NCBI GenBank assembly: GCA_949126835.1
Contig: CASBPS010000100.1
Span: 1 to 64,000, forward strand
Reading direction: 5' to 3'
From: Anisus vortex
Lineage: Eukaryota > Mollusca > Gastropoda > Planorbidae
Length of the DNA: 64,000 nucleotides
Both the position numbers and the translations under genes were made by a program. A model generated the notes under the pieces. That model saw nothing but the letters and a program-made list of their open reading frames with translations, was not told where the DNA came from and did not search any database. Positions 46,501-61,500 of this stretch are shown here, piece after piece. Numbering within the stretch: the first letter of the stretch is position 1; every line of letters starts with the position of its first letter.

Positions 46501-49500
46501 TATTTCGATGAAGTAGTAGCATGTTTAACATAAATGGTTACATGTGATTTGGTTATTTCGATGAAGTAGTAGCATGTTTAACATAAATGGTTACATGTGA
46601 TTTGGTTATTTCGATGAAGTAGTAGCATGTTTAACATAAATGGTTACATGTGATTTGGTTATTTCGATGAAGTAGTAGCATGTTTAACATAAATGGTTAC
46701 ATGTGATTTGGTTATTTCGATGAAGTAGTAGCATGTTTAACATAAATGGTTACATGTGATTTGGTTATTTCGATGAAGTAGTAGCATGTTTAACATAAAT
46801 GGTTACATGTGATTTGGTTATTTCGATGAAGTAGTAGCATGTTTAACATAAATGGTTACATGTGATTTGGTTATTTCGATGAAGTAGTAGCATGTTTAAC
46901 ATAAATGGTTACATGTGATTTGGTTATTTCGATGAAGTAGTAGCATGTTTAACATAAATGGTTACATGTGATTTGGTTATTTCGATGAAGTAGTAGCATG
47001 TTTAACATAAATGGTTACATGTGATTTGGTTATTTCGATGAAGTAGTAGCATGTTTAACATAAATGGTTACATGTGATTTGGTTATTTCGATGAAGTAGT
47101 AGCATGTTTAACATAAATGGTTACATGTGATTTGGTTATTTCGATGAAGTAGTAGCATGTTTAACATAAATGGTTACATGTGATTTGGTTATTTCGATGA
47201 AGTAGTAGCATGTTTAACATAAATGGTTACATGTGATTTGGTTATTTCGATGAAGTAGTAGCATGTTTAACATAAATGGTTACATGTGATTTGGTTATTT
47301 CGATGAAGTAGTAGCATGTTTAACATAAATGGTTACATGTGATTTGGTTATTTCGATGAAGTAGTAGCATGTTTAACATAAATGGTTACATGTGATTTGG
47401 TTATTTCGATGAAGTAGTAGCATGTTTAACATAAATGGTTACATGTGATTTGGTTATTTCGATGAAGTAGTAGCATGTTTAACATAAATGGTTACATGTG
47501 ATTTGGTTATTTCGATGAAGTAGTAGCATGTTTAACATAAATGGTTACATGTGATTTGGTTATTTCGATGAAGTAGTAGCATGTTTAACATAAATGGTTA
47601 CATGTGATTTGGTTATTTCGATGAAGTAGTAGCATGTTTAACATAAATGGTTACATGTGATTTGGTTATTTCGATGAAGTAGTAGCATGTTTAACATAAA
47701 TGGTTACATGTGATTTGGTTATTTCGATGAAGTAGTAGCATGTTTAACATAAATGGTTACATGTGATTTGGTTATTTCGATGAAGTAGTAGCATGTTTAA
47801 CATAAATGGTTACATGTGATTTGGTTATTTCGATGAAGTAGTAGCATGTTTAACATAAATGGTTACATGTGATTTGGTTATTTCGATGAAGTAGTAACAT
47901 GTTTAACATAAATGGTTACATGTGATTTGGTTATTTCGATGAAGTAGTAGCATGTTTAACATAAATGGTTACATGTGATTTGGTTATTTCAACGTCTATG
48001 AAAAACTGAGAAAGTTCTGAATTTGAACTGCCGACTTGCCGTTTTTACCTAGATATGTTTGTGTTTTACTTGCTTCAACATTGTGAAAAGTAAGCGCAGT
48101 ATCTTTTGTGAGTACAAAGGTTTTAAATTATAACAATAAATGTGCTTTTTTTACTCTATAAACTACTACACATAATATATTATGTTTATGTATCCTGCTA
48201 GACGTAATAAAGTCAATTGATATTAATTATTTATGACAATCTATTTAATATTTCTCATTTCTTTAGTTCAAAATGTTGCGTTGAATGGGAAAACTTCTCA
48301 AAGTTCTGACTATGACAGTTCAATGTTTGGTTCAGATAAAGCAGTGGATGGCAATAGAGATAACAATTTACACAATGATCACTGTACTCACACAAGTCTC
48401 GGAGATAGTAATCCACAATTTCAAGTAGAGTTTCCTAAATCCAGTATAACTTATATTACGATATACAATAGAGGTAATCATTTATTTCAATTTCTTATAT
48501 CACCTAACATAAACTATTTAAATGCATACAGTTTAGAACACTACTTTGTAATGTTCCTTTCCAAACATATTTCAGGTGACTGTTTTTCAGCGCGACTTTT
48601 TTACTATTATCTGCTGCTTTTCAACAAAAATGTGAATGTATACAGTTACAAGGGTCCTGATATGCAACAGAGAGAAAGTGATACATTTGACTTCAAAAAT
48701 CATCGCTACAAGAGCTGTCATTTCAACTTCGCCGGGAACAGTTCCTATCTTAACTTTATGTGAAGTTGAAATATATGGAGGTCGGAAGAAAAAACTATTT
48801 CCATTTTTTATTTTTTTGTTTACTTTATGACAAAAAATGGAGGTAAAAATAGTAACTTTGACTGACGTCTAGTATAATTACATTGACACCAAGACATTTC
48901 AATGGACTAGAAAGACTTGAAGGAGTAAGCAAATATTTGTTGTTAATTAGAATGTTTTTTTTTATCAAAATACTATCGCGCAGATAACATACTCACTTGC
49001 AACGAAAGGTACGCTATTCTCGCGTAATTAACTACTGTTGTGACTGGCAAATATAGCAAGACTTAGAAAAGACAGAGAGGCATTTATAATTGTAGAAAAG
49101 ACTGGCGACTCCATTAACCCTTACAGATGTATCTGTTGATTGCGTCGTGATATAGTTAAGAGATATTTAGTTAGATGGTTTTCGTCACTTGCACCAATTG
49201 TTAGAATCTGCAATGAACGCATCGCCATCATAGGACATTGAGCTGTGTTGCATCGATTATCTTTCCACAAGTTCTCAGCTTTAAATGCATTTAGTTGTAG
49301 CTTCTCAACAACCGTGTTAGTTAATCAATTGGAGTATGGAACGCCTTTGATTGACTTTCTACTCTATATAGTCCAAGTGAAATACGATAGCTCAGAAACA
49401 TGTTTGATGCCTAGCTCATTTCCTTCTTTGTTCCACCTAAGAGCGATCCTCATACTATAGCAACATGTTATTATGACGCCTGGGTACACCATTCAGTATA

Positions 49501-52500
49501 CTAGAACCTGATTATAATGACCAAAAAACCTTTACTTGCGCCCAGTACAGTTTGGAGTCTAGAACTTCACATACGCTTATAACATATTTCATTTAGAGAC
49601 GACGTTGCTTGAAAAGTCCAATTAGAAATAGAAATAAGCAATGCATCTTATAAATGTTTTGAAAAAAACAAAAATTATTATATTTAGCTTTTATTTTAGA
49701 TTTGTGTTTTATGAATTAAAGAATGTCCCGATGGCTTTTATGGCGATAAATGTATCAACGAATGTTCTAATCAATGTGATAATGTTTGTAACAAGGGGAA
49801 TGGATACTGCACATGTAAACCTGGATATATTGGGCTCACCTGTCAGAAAGGTAATAAGCCTATTAGTCATGACGCTATGTCATTCGTTGAGTGTTATTTT
49901 GGGGGATTTTGCAATTAATTAGACTTGTTCCTGTTTAAATAAGACCCCATATGGTTATTGTTTATTTTACTTAGCAGTGATTTCATCATTAAGTCTCTGT
50001 ATTTCTTTGTTTATATTATTGATGTTTAAATCTAGACAATTATGATTTAGGTGCAATTAGTACTATACCCTTTGAATGTCAGTGCTGTTATTAAAGTAAA
50101 ATATATAAAAAATACAGTCTCCGTCTGACTTATTTTTATCTATAAGGTCTATGATGGAGCGATCACAAGTTTCCATGGCCACGGCACACTAGTTAATTGT
50201 GTGTCCAGCATAATTCTCAGACACATTTTTTTCGCCCCAACTAATGTCAGGTACCCATCACAGTTGGGTAGACTCGGGTACTTCCTCCATACTGTTTAAA
50301 AGTATTGTCATGGCTGCACAGACCTATTACATGTCGGTAAAAATAAGACTTATGATCGCTACTATACCAAGCCTTTAGACACAAAAATGACTCTGTATCT
50401 TGTACAATTGCATAATTATTTACTGTCGAGTAGCATTATGTTTTGTTTTTTATATTTGTGGAAGGGCAAAGAGTTAATTATTAATAATACGTAAAGCATT
50501 AAATTTTAATTTAACAATGTAGGCCTAACACAATAACAACCTGATACAAATTTCAGATAACCATAACGAAAATAAAAAAATGTGCATATCACTTATGCGA
50601 GAACAAATGCATAGGCCTAGGCCTATATGTACTTTTTTTCTGAGTGGCATCTGGGCATGAAATGGGTTGCCTGAATAAACCTGAAAAATCAGTAACGTAA
50701 CACTAATTGAAAAGGAAGACTAGACTCTAACCACGGAAATGCGTGGGACGCAATAATCTTTTTTTATATTTTTTTATAGAAGGAGAGTCTGAATGTATTC
50801 AATAAGATAAGACTTGGTCAAAGCTTAATAACTAGTTTGATTCAATCATTTATATTATATATTACCAAATCAATTTATCTTGCAAACTTGTTTAAATTAT
50901 TTTGTGTTAACAATGAAGAAATGTAGGCTAAATGTAATGGCTTGTAGAATGCCATAAACATTTTATGTCAACCCGAAATAGCATTGATCAAACTCTAAGA
51001 AAAATACAAGCCTTAATAAAATATGTAAGCCTAAGCTTAGGCATATATAATATATTGAATAAACAATCAGCTGGATTTGCGATTAGTTGTGGTGGTTGGT
51101 TAGAACCAGTGTGAATTATTCCAGGAGATCAGCACAGTTATTATTATAGTAATGTATAAGATAAGAAGTAGGCCTATTACCGTACTATTACGTACTGTCG
51201 ACTAGACTAGGGTTCACCATTCTACGGCACGCGTGCCAGACTTGGCACAGAGAGCGATTTTCAACGGCATGCGTACTCCTAAAAATTCAATTAAAGTTTC
51301 TTCTACAAAAACAATGTGTGCTTGAGCAGTATCACTTTTAAGCAGTAGGCACACTGAATGAACAAACAATCCAACATTGGCACATTATTATAAAACGTGA
51401 GCTGACTCCCTGGATTAGATGACACTGGTTCTAACCAAAGTAAACTAAAGGCTCACCTGAAATTTAGATCCTACATCCCTGTGAATTTTAGCGACCCATC
51501 TTTAATAATGTTTTTATCTTTGGGAAATCTGTGAAATGAAATGCTCTTGCCCATTGATTTACTAGCTGAACAAAAAGGCACGCAAACAAATCCTGCTACC
51601 ATTTCAATGCTTTTCTTCCTTTGGTTCAACAACCGGAAGTAAAACATGACGCCTACAATTTTTTAATGGTAATGGTAATTTATGGTAATGGTAATTTATA
51701 TAGCGCTTCTATCCATGCTATTTTAGCATGCTCAGTGCGCTCTAGAAGACTATTAATCTGTGAGAGGTTTCACTGCTGCCGGTTAAGCGCATGTGATAAC
51801 AACTCAATATTAACGTCATCTAGTCCCAAAACTTCTGTAGGGCGACAGGGATCTGCCGGTGGCGGGGCTCGAACCCGCGACGTGTCAAGTGGTTTTTTGG
51901 TTGACAGTCTGGTGAGCTAACCGCTAGGCCAGCCGGCTTCACAAAGATTATTAACATTTGCATATGACCTAAGAAACGTCCATATATTATACCTATTATT
52001 ATTATCCTTCTTTTTCATTCTTCCATTTTCTAATGCTTTGACACTTATCTTGGACCTCAATTTCTTGTAAGCTTATTCATTTTATTTTTCTACTTTTTAA
52101 AAATGTTCTAAAGCAGCAAAGGCAATGTTAAGTAAAAACATATATTGTTACAAAAATTATTACGTACTTTTCAGCTAGCTACTTTTCATTTGGCAAGGAT
52201 GCGATTGTAATAATAGAAACGAAAAAAACAAGACTTGAAGAGTGAAAAGTTGTTTTGATCTCATACTGACATGCGCATTACTTCATTTCCTTTGAGAACC
52301 AAATATAAATAATATGAATATGTGACCCTTCATGAAGTCTAATGCTCGATGTTTTAGGATTGAATCAATGCTAAGTTAAGCTTAGTTTTGAAATGAAAAA
52401 TATCATCTGGCCTTAATAAGTTATTATTTTTTTAATATGTTACGAGTAAGACTTCCAAGACGTTGCAATATTTAGTAGGTATGTGAAGTTATAACGTCAC

Positions 52501-55500
52501 GAATTTTTCACTTTGGACTTTGTTGTAATGTTGTAAAAAAAAATATGTGTCCGGTTTTAGCAAATTTGTTTAATTAATTAATTTAGTGCATTTAAAAATG
52601 TATTTCAGTGTATAATTATAATTTGATGAATTCACACTAGATCGTGTTTTTCACAAAGTAATACACTTATTTCCCTACTTTGTGTACATTTTTGAAATAT
52701 CGCGGCTTACGTTTACTAAAGATAAGTAAGCATATATAAATTAATAATATTGTTATAATTTAAATAATTATTATTGTGGGCCATTATCAATTGTCATTGT
52801 GACGATTGTCACAATCATTCACAATTATTGTGGCTGTCATTGACATTTAATTCATTAAATAAAGTCAGCCAATCTGCTTAGGCTTAGCAGTAAATTAATA
52901 AATAACAGGTAATGTTAGGTGCGTTCAAAACCTTTATGTTGTGTAGGGTAACATTATAGCTAACCAAATTGTACATTTATATAAAAGTATGCATGCATAC
53001 AATTTTAACAAATTCTTAGTAGGCTACATACAATTAGATCAGCTGGCAGAAAAACCAAGGCAAGAGGCAGGTAACTCAAATAATTTTAACTCTAATTATT
53101 AGGATTATGATTTATTGGAGTTACATGCCCCTCGTCTTATTGGTAATATTATGTTCTTTACCCATTGGAAACAATGCATTAGGCATTAGGATTTATAAAA
53201 AGGACATTTTACAAATGTAATAAGAGTATAAGTAGGCTTTCTCATAATAAACCTCAGGCTATAAATTGCTGTAAATGTATTGGGTAATGTTATTATATAA
53301 ATGTGTAATTTTGTTGATGTATTTGATGATATTGATATGATATAGCAACTTCAATAGAGTTTAGGTCTAGTAAGTTTTCATTTATCATAATTTATGAATT
53401 TAAAATGTCTTTATCAAGCTCATTAGTGTTACTGTTATAACTTCTTATAATTATATTTCTATATCTACATAAAGCATGCCCAAGGAACAAGTTTGGATTG
53501 AATTGTACAAAAACATGTTCAACTCAATGTCTTGGTCAGACTTGCAACTCAACTTCAGGAAAATGTAACTCTTGTATTGCAGGATTTAAGGGAGATTACT
53601 GTAACATTCGTAAGTTTAACAATAATATTTATTTTCCATAAAATTATTTTCAAATATATTTTCCCCGTAACCATCACACTAATCTTTGTTAGAAAACTAA
53701 TCATTAGTACTATCGTTAGACCTTATGGTACCAGGCCTTTACTGGCATATAGTACTGTATAGGACCTTAGCTATAACCCTACCTATATCTTAGCGATAAA
53801 TTAGCCTATATGTTCTATTAGTATTAAAGGCTACCACCACTGGAAAGCATATTCTATCTGTATTGTAGGCTTAAACTTAAATGTAAGTTTTAGTCAGCCA
53901 TAAACTAAAAAATATAAAACTAAGATGAATTGAGTAGAGAGCAGTTAGGCACATTACTCATTAGTTTAACACTGACTTTTTAAAAATGTAAGATTAACTT
54001 TAATGACTGAACCCAGAAATACCAATTTAAAGCATTAAATTATAATATGATATATAATAGGGATGAAAACATCCCTGCCACCGGCGGATCCCTGTCGCCA
54101 TGCAGGAGTTTTGGGCCTAGTGGACGTAATAATCTTCTATCTAGAAGGAACGTCTGTAAACTTATAAGATACTGTTTTTGTTTTTCTTGAGTTGCATCAT
54201 TGCATGAAAAACCTAACAAATCATCTTAAACCCTAAATCTAATTGGGATGCAGTAATCTTCTATATTCTAATTTAATAGAATGGATAGAAGCGCTATAAG
54301 AAATGTCCATTCTTATCTTATCTCATCTATGTGATTTTTAAGAAATAAGAAAAGATAGGAAGTCTGCTGTTCACTTATGCAGGCTTAATACATGATGCTC
54401 ATAATAATGTATCCAAATAAAAAAATTAAGGTATATAGGCCTAATGGAAAATATTTTATTTGGTAAGACTGGACACATTCCTAATAATAGTACAGGTAAC
54501 AATGTTTATCAAAATATTTCACTTTGTTCTTCCCCTACCCTAGGCCTCCTTTCTTTACTTATATTCCTTTATAATCTACCTATGTGGTACATGCTACTAG
54601 TTTCGATACAGTCTTTGTAATTATGATACTACAAAAGCAACATCGCTTTGCCCGGATGAAAAAAAACACAGGACTGTATAAAGTGCAATAAACATTTTAT
54701 AAACTACAATTAGAAGAAAGCTATAGATATAAATCTAATATTTAAATAATTATTTTTTTACTGAAGACTTTTAGGAAAGTAATTTAACAGAAATATTGTA
54801 ATCGGTTAAAAAAAAATGCAAATATATTTTTTTTTAAACAAAAATATAAATTGGCCGTACAATAACAATGTCTTATGTTTTTAAAAGTTTGAAAAAAAAA
54901 ATGTAGAAAAAAAAGGTATAGTCTAATTGGAGAATCGAACCGGATCGCCCACATAGCAGTCCGCTACGTTAACCAGTGACCTAGCGAAGACACATGTCCG
55001 AAGTGAAAAATTATTAGACAGTATATTATTATAGGCCTAGGCCTAAATAGGTCAGTGACACAAACTCATGTGTTTTCAAATTGACCAATGGGGATTCGTG
55101 GGGACACAAACACGATCTTTTTATATATATAGATTACATTAAACTTATCTAAAAACGATTATAAATTATATTGGATGGAAGAAGAAAACTCCTATTAACA
55201 AACCAAACAATTAACTTTATTTACAAAAAGGAAAATAAGACACACAAAGAAGAAATATGATAAAAGAAATCCTAATCTAAATTATTAACTGTAACTAAAG
55301 AAAAATAGTGCCACAAATTCACAAATACACTAGCAAGCAATACAATACACAATATATATGAATGGAAGATCCTCAAAACAAATTAAGGAAACTACAATAA
55401 ATATGATAAATAGCTAAAAATATAGATAAAGGAAATAGTACTACATATATTATCATAGTGTATGGAATTATTAAGCAATAAATCAGCTACTAACTACTAA

Positions 55501-58500
55501 ATAAAGAAGGGAATCTAAGGTACACGTCTAACGGATCCTCGAGTGTAATCTCACTAACTAATAACTAGGATTCATTTCCTGTTTATAATATAAAATGTAT
55601 TTAAAATATTCGTAACATACAACTATTTACATTAATCCTAAAGACTAGCTTTTGTAAAACATGTCAAGATGTTTTGTGTTTTTAATAATAAACTAATATT
55701 GTTAAGAGGAACAGACATTGTTTGAAAGTGGAAAAAATCTATCTAACTAAATTTTTATTTATCTTAGCAGAATATTATTCAACAGCCTAAACAATAGCTT
55801 TTGAAAACCTTTACTGTAGAACGAAGAAGGATAATAAAAGGATCAATTCTAATATGTTACAATGTATCAATATGTATATATATAATTTTTTTTTTTTTAA
55901 ATCTATAAAACACTCCAAAGGTAATGTTTACTTGAATTTATTAAATTGAAACTTCTTTTTTTTTTTAAATGAATTATTTTCTTAGCTGGTCCATTTGATA
56001 CATTTTACATATGAATGATTTGTTGTATTTGCAAAAATTATAACTACTAAGGCTTTCAGTTGAATGCTGTTCATTTGTGTTACTAAATGTAAGTTTAGAC
56101 CTATTCTATTCTATTTATGCTTTTTCTTTCTGAGACATATCATCTATGAAACCAATAATTAATCTTAAAGCGTCTCAAAGAGGAGCTTTTAATTATGTTG
56201 TTAAATGTTGAAACTAAGTTACTACCTAACATTGGTTGAATCTATACTATAACATGCATCTTCTGTAAAGAATCCACCAACTAAAGTAAACAGCTATAAA
56301 TATGAACTATATCAAGAAAGGAAGAATAGAATACAAAAAGAGAAATGTAGTAAAAATCCATATAGCTAACACAATTATACTGTAAAATACAGCAAAACAC
56401 TAATTTGTTACTTCAAACTAACTTTATGTATGCACTAGTCTAATGGCAAGATTAGAATCAAGCCAGTGATAAACGTAAGGAGCACAAATTATCTGTATAG
56501 AGCAAAAGTCTAAAGCAATTAAAATATAATATATATATATATATATAATTAAATTAAAAGCCAGTAAATATATATATATATATATTTATCTTTTGGAAAT
56601 ACAACTTTTTGGTTTTATCTATCATCAGTTTGTCCACTTGGAAGATATGGCTCTCAATGTTCACAAAAATGCAGTGTCCAATGTTTTGAAAGCGGCAAAT
56701 GTAATCCTGTTAATGGAACTTGTCATAATGGATGTAAAGATGGCTACACTGGCTCAATTTGTATTGACTGTAAGATTGTGCTATTTTCAAGTTTATATTT
56801 TAAGTTAGGAAGAAGCTGACAGAAATAAAACTTTACACCATAACTGTATCTATTAAAAAGTAAATATATTTTAATTAAAAAAAAAAGTAAATAATACTTC
56901 AATATTTAAACTTAAAAAGAAAAGAATAATGTAGATGATTTATCAGGAGCATATTATTTTAAAGATCATTGTGCTCATTTTTTATTTCTTAATTTTGTTT
57001 ATAAAGTTGCTAAAATTCTTTAGACCCACTAGAATATAATTTTTTTTTTTACTTGGATGGTAAATACAGATATTAAATATTAAATTAAAAAATAACATTG
57101 GAGTTAAAAAAATGCAATTTTTTTAAAGCATTTTCATTACGTGTATATTTTTTAAGTGAATATACTTTCATTACTATCATATGTTATATCAAAGGATTCT
57201 ACAATTAGTAATGATCTTTTTCAACTTTTATTAACACCGTTAAAGAAATACAAAACCATTTAAATAAGCTTGATTAATTATTCCAATTTCTTAATAAATT
57301 TTGTAATGGTGTAAATTATAATAAATTTATCTGTGTTTTATATATTATCAGTTTGTCCACTTGGAAGTTATGGCTCTCAATGTTCACAAAAATGCAGTTA
57401 CCAATGTTCTGAAATCAGCAAATGTGATCCTGTTAATGGAACTTGTCATAATGGATGCCAAGATGGCTACACTGGCTCAAATTGTATTGACTGTAAGATT
57501 GTGATCTTGTTACTTTTATATTTTATCTTTTTTAACTTATATTAACACCGTCAAAGAAATACAAACCCATTTAAATAAGCTCAATTATTATTCCAATTGC
57601 TTAATACAATTTTTAATGGTGTAAATTATAATAATTTGTTTTCTGTATTTATATATTATCAGTTTGTCCACTTGGAAGATATGGCTCTCAATGTTCACAA
57701 AAATGCAGTAACCAATGTTTTAAAAGCGGCAAATGTGATCCTGTTAATGGAACTTGTCATAATGGATGTAAAGATGGCTACACTGGCTCAATTTGTATTG
57801 ACTGTAAGATTGTGCTATTTTCAAGTTTATATTTTAAGTTAGGAAGAAGCTGACAGAAATAAAACTATACACCATAACTGTATCTATAAAAAAGTAAATA
57901 TATTTTTATTTTAAAAAAAAGTAAATAATACTTCAATATTTAAACTTAAAAAGAAAAGAATAATGTAGATAATTTATCAGGAGCATATTATTTTAAAGAT
58001 CATTGTGCTCATTTTTTATTTCTTAATTTTGTTTATGAAGTTGCTATTCACAAGAATAAAAAGAAAATGTCTAGGATGGTAATTACAAGTATTAAATATT
58101 AAATTATAAATTAACATTGGATCGAAAAAATTTAAATTTTTAAAATTATTGTCATTATGTGTATCAGTTTGTCGACCTGGAAGATATGGCTCTCAATGTT
58201 CACAAAAATGCAGTGTCCAATGTTTTGAAAGCGGCAAATGTGATCCTGTTAATGGAACTTGTCATAATGGATGTAAAGATGGGTACACTGGCTCAAATTG
58301 TATTGACTGTAAGATTGTGCTCTTGCTACTTTTATAAGTTAGGAAAAAGCTGACAGAAATAAAACTATACACCATAACTGTATCTATGAAAAAGTTAATA
58401 TATTTTAATTAAAAAACAGTAAATAATACTTCAATATTTAAACTTAAAAAGAAAAGAATAATGTAGATAATTTATCAGGAGCATATTATTTTAAAGATCA

Positions 58501-61500
58501 TTGTGCTCATTTTTTATTTCTTAATTTTGTTTATAAAGTTGCTAAAATTCTATAGACCCACTAGAATAGAATTTTTTTTTAACTTGGATGGTAAATACAG
58601 GTATTAAATATTATATTAAAAAATAACATTGGAGTTAAAAAAATGCAATTTTTTTAAAGCATTTTCATTACGTGTATATTTTTTAAGTGAATATACTTTC
58701 ATTACTATCATATGTTATATCAAAGGATTCTACAATTAGTAATGATTTTTTTCAACTTTTATTAACACCGTTAAAGAAATACAAAACCATTTAAATAAGC
58801 TTGATTAATTATTCCAATTTCTTAATAAATTTTGTAATGGTGTAAATTATAATAAATTTATCTGTGTTTTATATATTATCAGTTTGTCCACTTGGAAGTT
58901 ATGGCTCTCAATGTTCACAAAAATGCAGTGACCAATGTTCTGAAATCAGCAAATGTGATCCTGTTAATGGAACTTGTCATAATGGATGCCAAGATGGCTA
59001 CACTGGCTCAAATTGTATTGACTGTAAGATTGTGATCTTGTTACTTTTATATTTTATCCTTATTAACTTATAATAACATCGTCAAAGAAATACAAACCCA
59101 TTTAAATAAGCTCAATTAATTATTCCAATTGCTTAATACAATTTTTAATGGTGTAAATTATAATAATTTGTTTTCTGTATTTATATTTTATCAGTTTGTC
59201 CACTTGGAAGATATGGCTCTCAATGTTCACAAAAATGCAGTAATCAATGTTTTAAAAGCGGCAAATGTGATCCTGTTAATGGAACTTGTCATAATGGATG
59301 TAAAGATGGCTACACTGGCTCAATTTGTATTGACTGTAAGATTGTGCTTTTTTCAAGTTTATATTTTAAATTAGGAAGAAGCTGACAGAAATAAAACTAT
59401 ACACCATAACTGTATCTATAAAAAAGTAAATATATTTTAATAAAAAAAAAGTAAATTATACTTCAATATTTAAACTTAAAAAGAAAAGAATAATGTAGAC
59501 AATTTATCAGGAGCATATTTTTGTAAAGACCATTGTGCTCATTTTTTATTTCTTAATTTTGTTTATAAGGTTGCTATTCACAAGAATAAAAAAAAATCTT
59601 CTAGGATGGTAAATACAAGTATTAAATATTAAATTATAAATTAACATTGGAGTGAAAAAATTGAAATTTTTAACATTATTTTCATTATGTGTATCAGTTT
59701 GTCGACCTGGAAGATATGGCTCTCAATGTTCACAAAAATGCAGTGTCCAATGTTTTGAAAGCGGCAAATGTGATCCTGTTATTGGAACTTGTCATAATGG
59801 ATGTAAAGATGGGTACACTGGCTCAAATTGTATTGACTGTAAGATTGTGCTCTTGCTACTTTTATAAGTTAGGAAAAAGCTGACAGAAATAAAACTATAC
59901 ACCATAACTGTATCTATGAAAAAGTTAATATATTTTAATTAAAAAACAGTAAATATTACTTCAATATTTAAACTTAAAAAGAAAAGAATTATGTAGATAA
60001 TTTATCAGGAGCATATTATTTTAAAGATCATTGTGCTCATTTTTTATTTCTTAATTTTGTTTATAAAGTTGCTAAAATTCTTTAGACCCACTATAATAGA
60101 ATTTTTTTTTAACTTGGATGGTAAATACAGATATTAAATATTAAATTAAAAAATAACATTGGAGTTAAAAAAATGCAATTTTTTAAAAGCATTTTCATTA
60201 CGTGTATATTTTTTAAGTGAATATACTTTTATTACTATCATATGTTATATCAAAGGATTCTACAATTAGTAATGATCTTTTTCAACTTTTATTAACACCG
60301 TTAAAGAAATACAAAACCATTTAAATAAGCTTGATTAATTATTCCAATTTCTTAATAAATTTTGTAATTGTGTAAATTATAATAAATTTATCTGTGTTTT
60401 ATATATTATCAGTTTGTCCACTTGGAAGTTATGGCTCTCAATGTTTACAAAAATGCAGTGACCAATGTTCTGAAATCAGCAAATGTGATCCTGTTAATGG
60501 AACATGTCATAATGGATGCCAAGATGGCTACACTGGCTCAAATTGTATTGACTGTAAGATTGTGATCTTGTTACTTTTATATTTTATCTTTTTTAACTTA
60601 TATTAACACCGTCAAAGAAATACAAACCCATTTAAATAAGCTCAATTAATTATTCCAATTGCTTAATACATTTTTTAATGGTGTAAATTATAATAATTTG
60701 TTTTCTGTATTTATATATTATCAGTTTGTCCACTTGGAAGATATGGCTCTCAATGTTCACAAAAATGCAGTAACCAATGTTTTAAAAGCGGCAAATGTGA
60801 TCCTGTTAATGGAACTTGTCATAATGGATGTAAAGATGGCTACACTGGCTCAATTTGTATTGACTGTAAGATTGTGCTATTTTCAAGTTTATATTTTAAG
60901 TTAGGAAGAAGCTGACAGAAATAAAACTTTACACCATAACTGTATCTATAAAAAAGTAAATATATTTTAATTTAAAAAAAAGTAAATAATACTTCAATAT
61001 TTAAACTTAAAAAGAAAAGAATAATGTAGATAATTTATCAGGAGCATATTATTTTAAAGATCATTGTGCTCATTTTTTATTTCTTATTTTTGTTTATGAA
61101 GTTGCTATTCACAAGAATAAAAAAAAAATTCTAGGATGGTAAATACAGGTATTAAATTCTAAATTAACATTGGAGTGAAAAAAAAATCAATTTTTTAAAA
61201 GCATTTTCATTATGTGTATATTTTTAAATTTAATATACTATCATTTCTATTATAAGTTATATCAAAGGAATCTTCAATTAGTAAATATCTTTTTCAACTT
61301 ATATTAACACCGTTAAATAAATACAAAACCATTTAAATAAGCTTGATTAATTATTCCTATTTCTTAATAAATTTTATAATGGTTTAAATTATAATAATTT
61401 TTTTCTGTGTTTTATATATTATCAGTTTGTCCACTTGGAAGTTATGGCTCTCAATGTTCACAAAAATGCAGTGACCAATGTTCTGAAATCAGCAAATGTG

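Larger units (their letters stand above)
57352..60865 (+). repeat. Tandem 1.53-kb segment with three EGF exons (a-b-c, a-b-c, a-b)
   Basis: Spacing of equivalent exons: 57352/58883/60413 (1531, 1530), 57663/59195/60725 (1532, 1530), 58168/59698 (1530). Introns (about 170, 363, 574 bp) are near identical between units, so whole genomic segments were duplicated. The intron before 57352 also matches the c-to-a intron. Confidence 0.95.

Noticed and set aside
44645..47989. CRISPR or coding repeat in the 53-bp array
   Set aside because: No spacers; 53 is not a multiple of three and stops occur in all frames.
51855..51937. tRNA gene on the minus strand
   Set aside because: The anticodon arm has a 12-nt loop and the sequence continues into a SINE body and tail.
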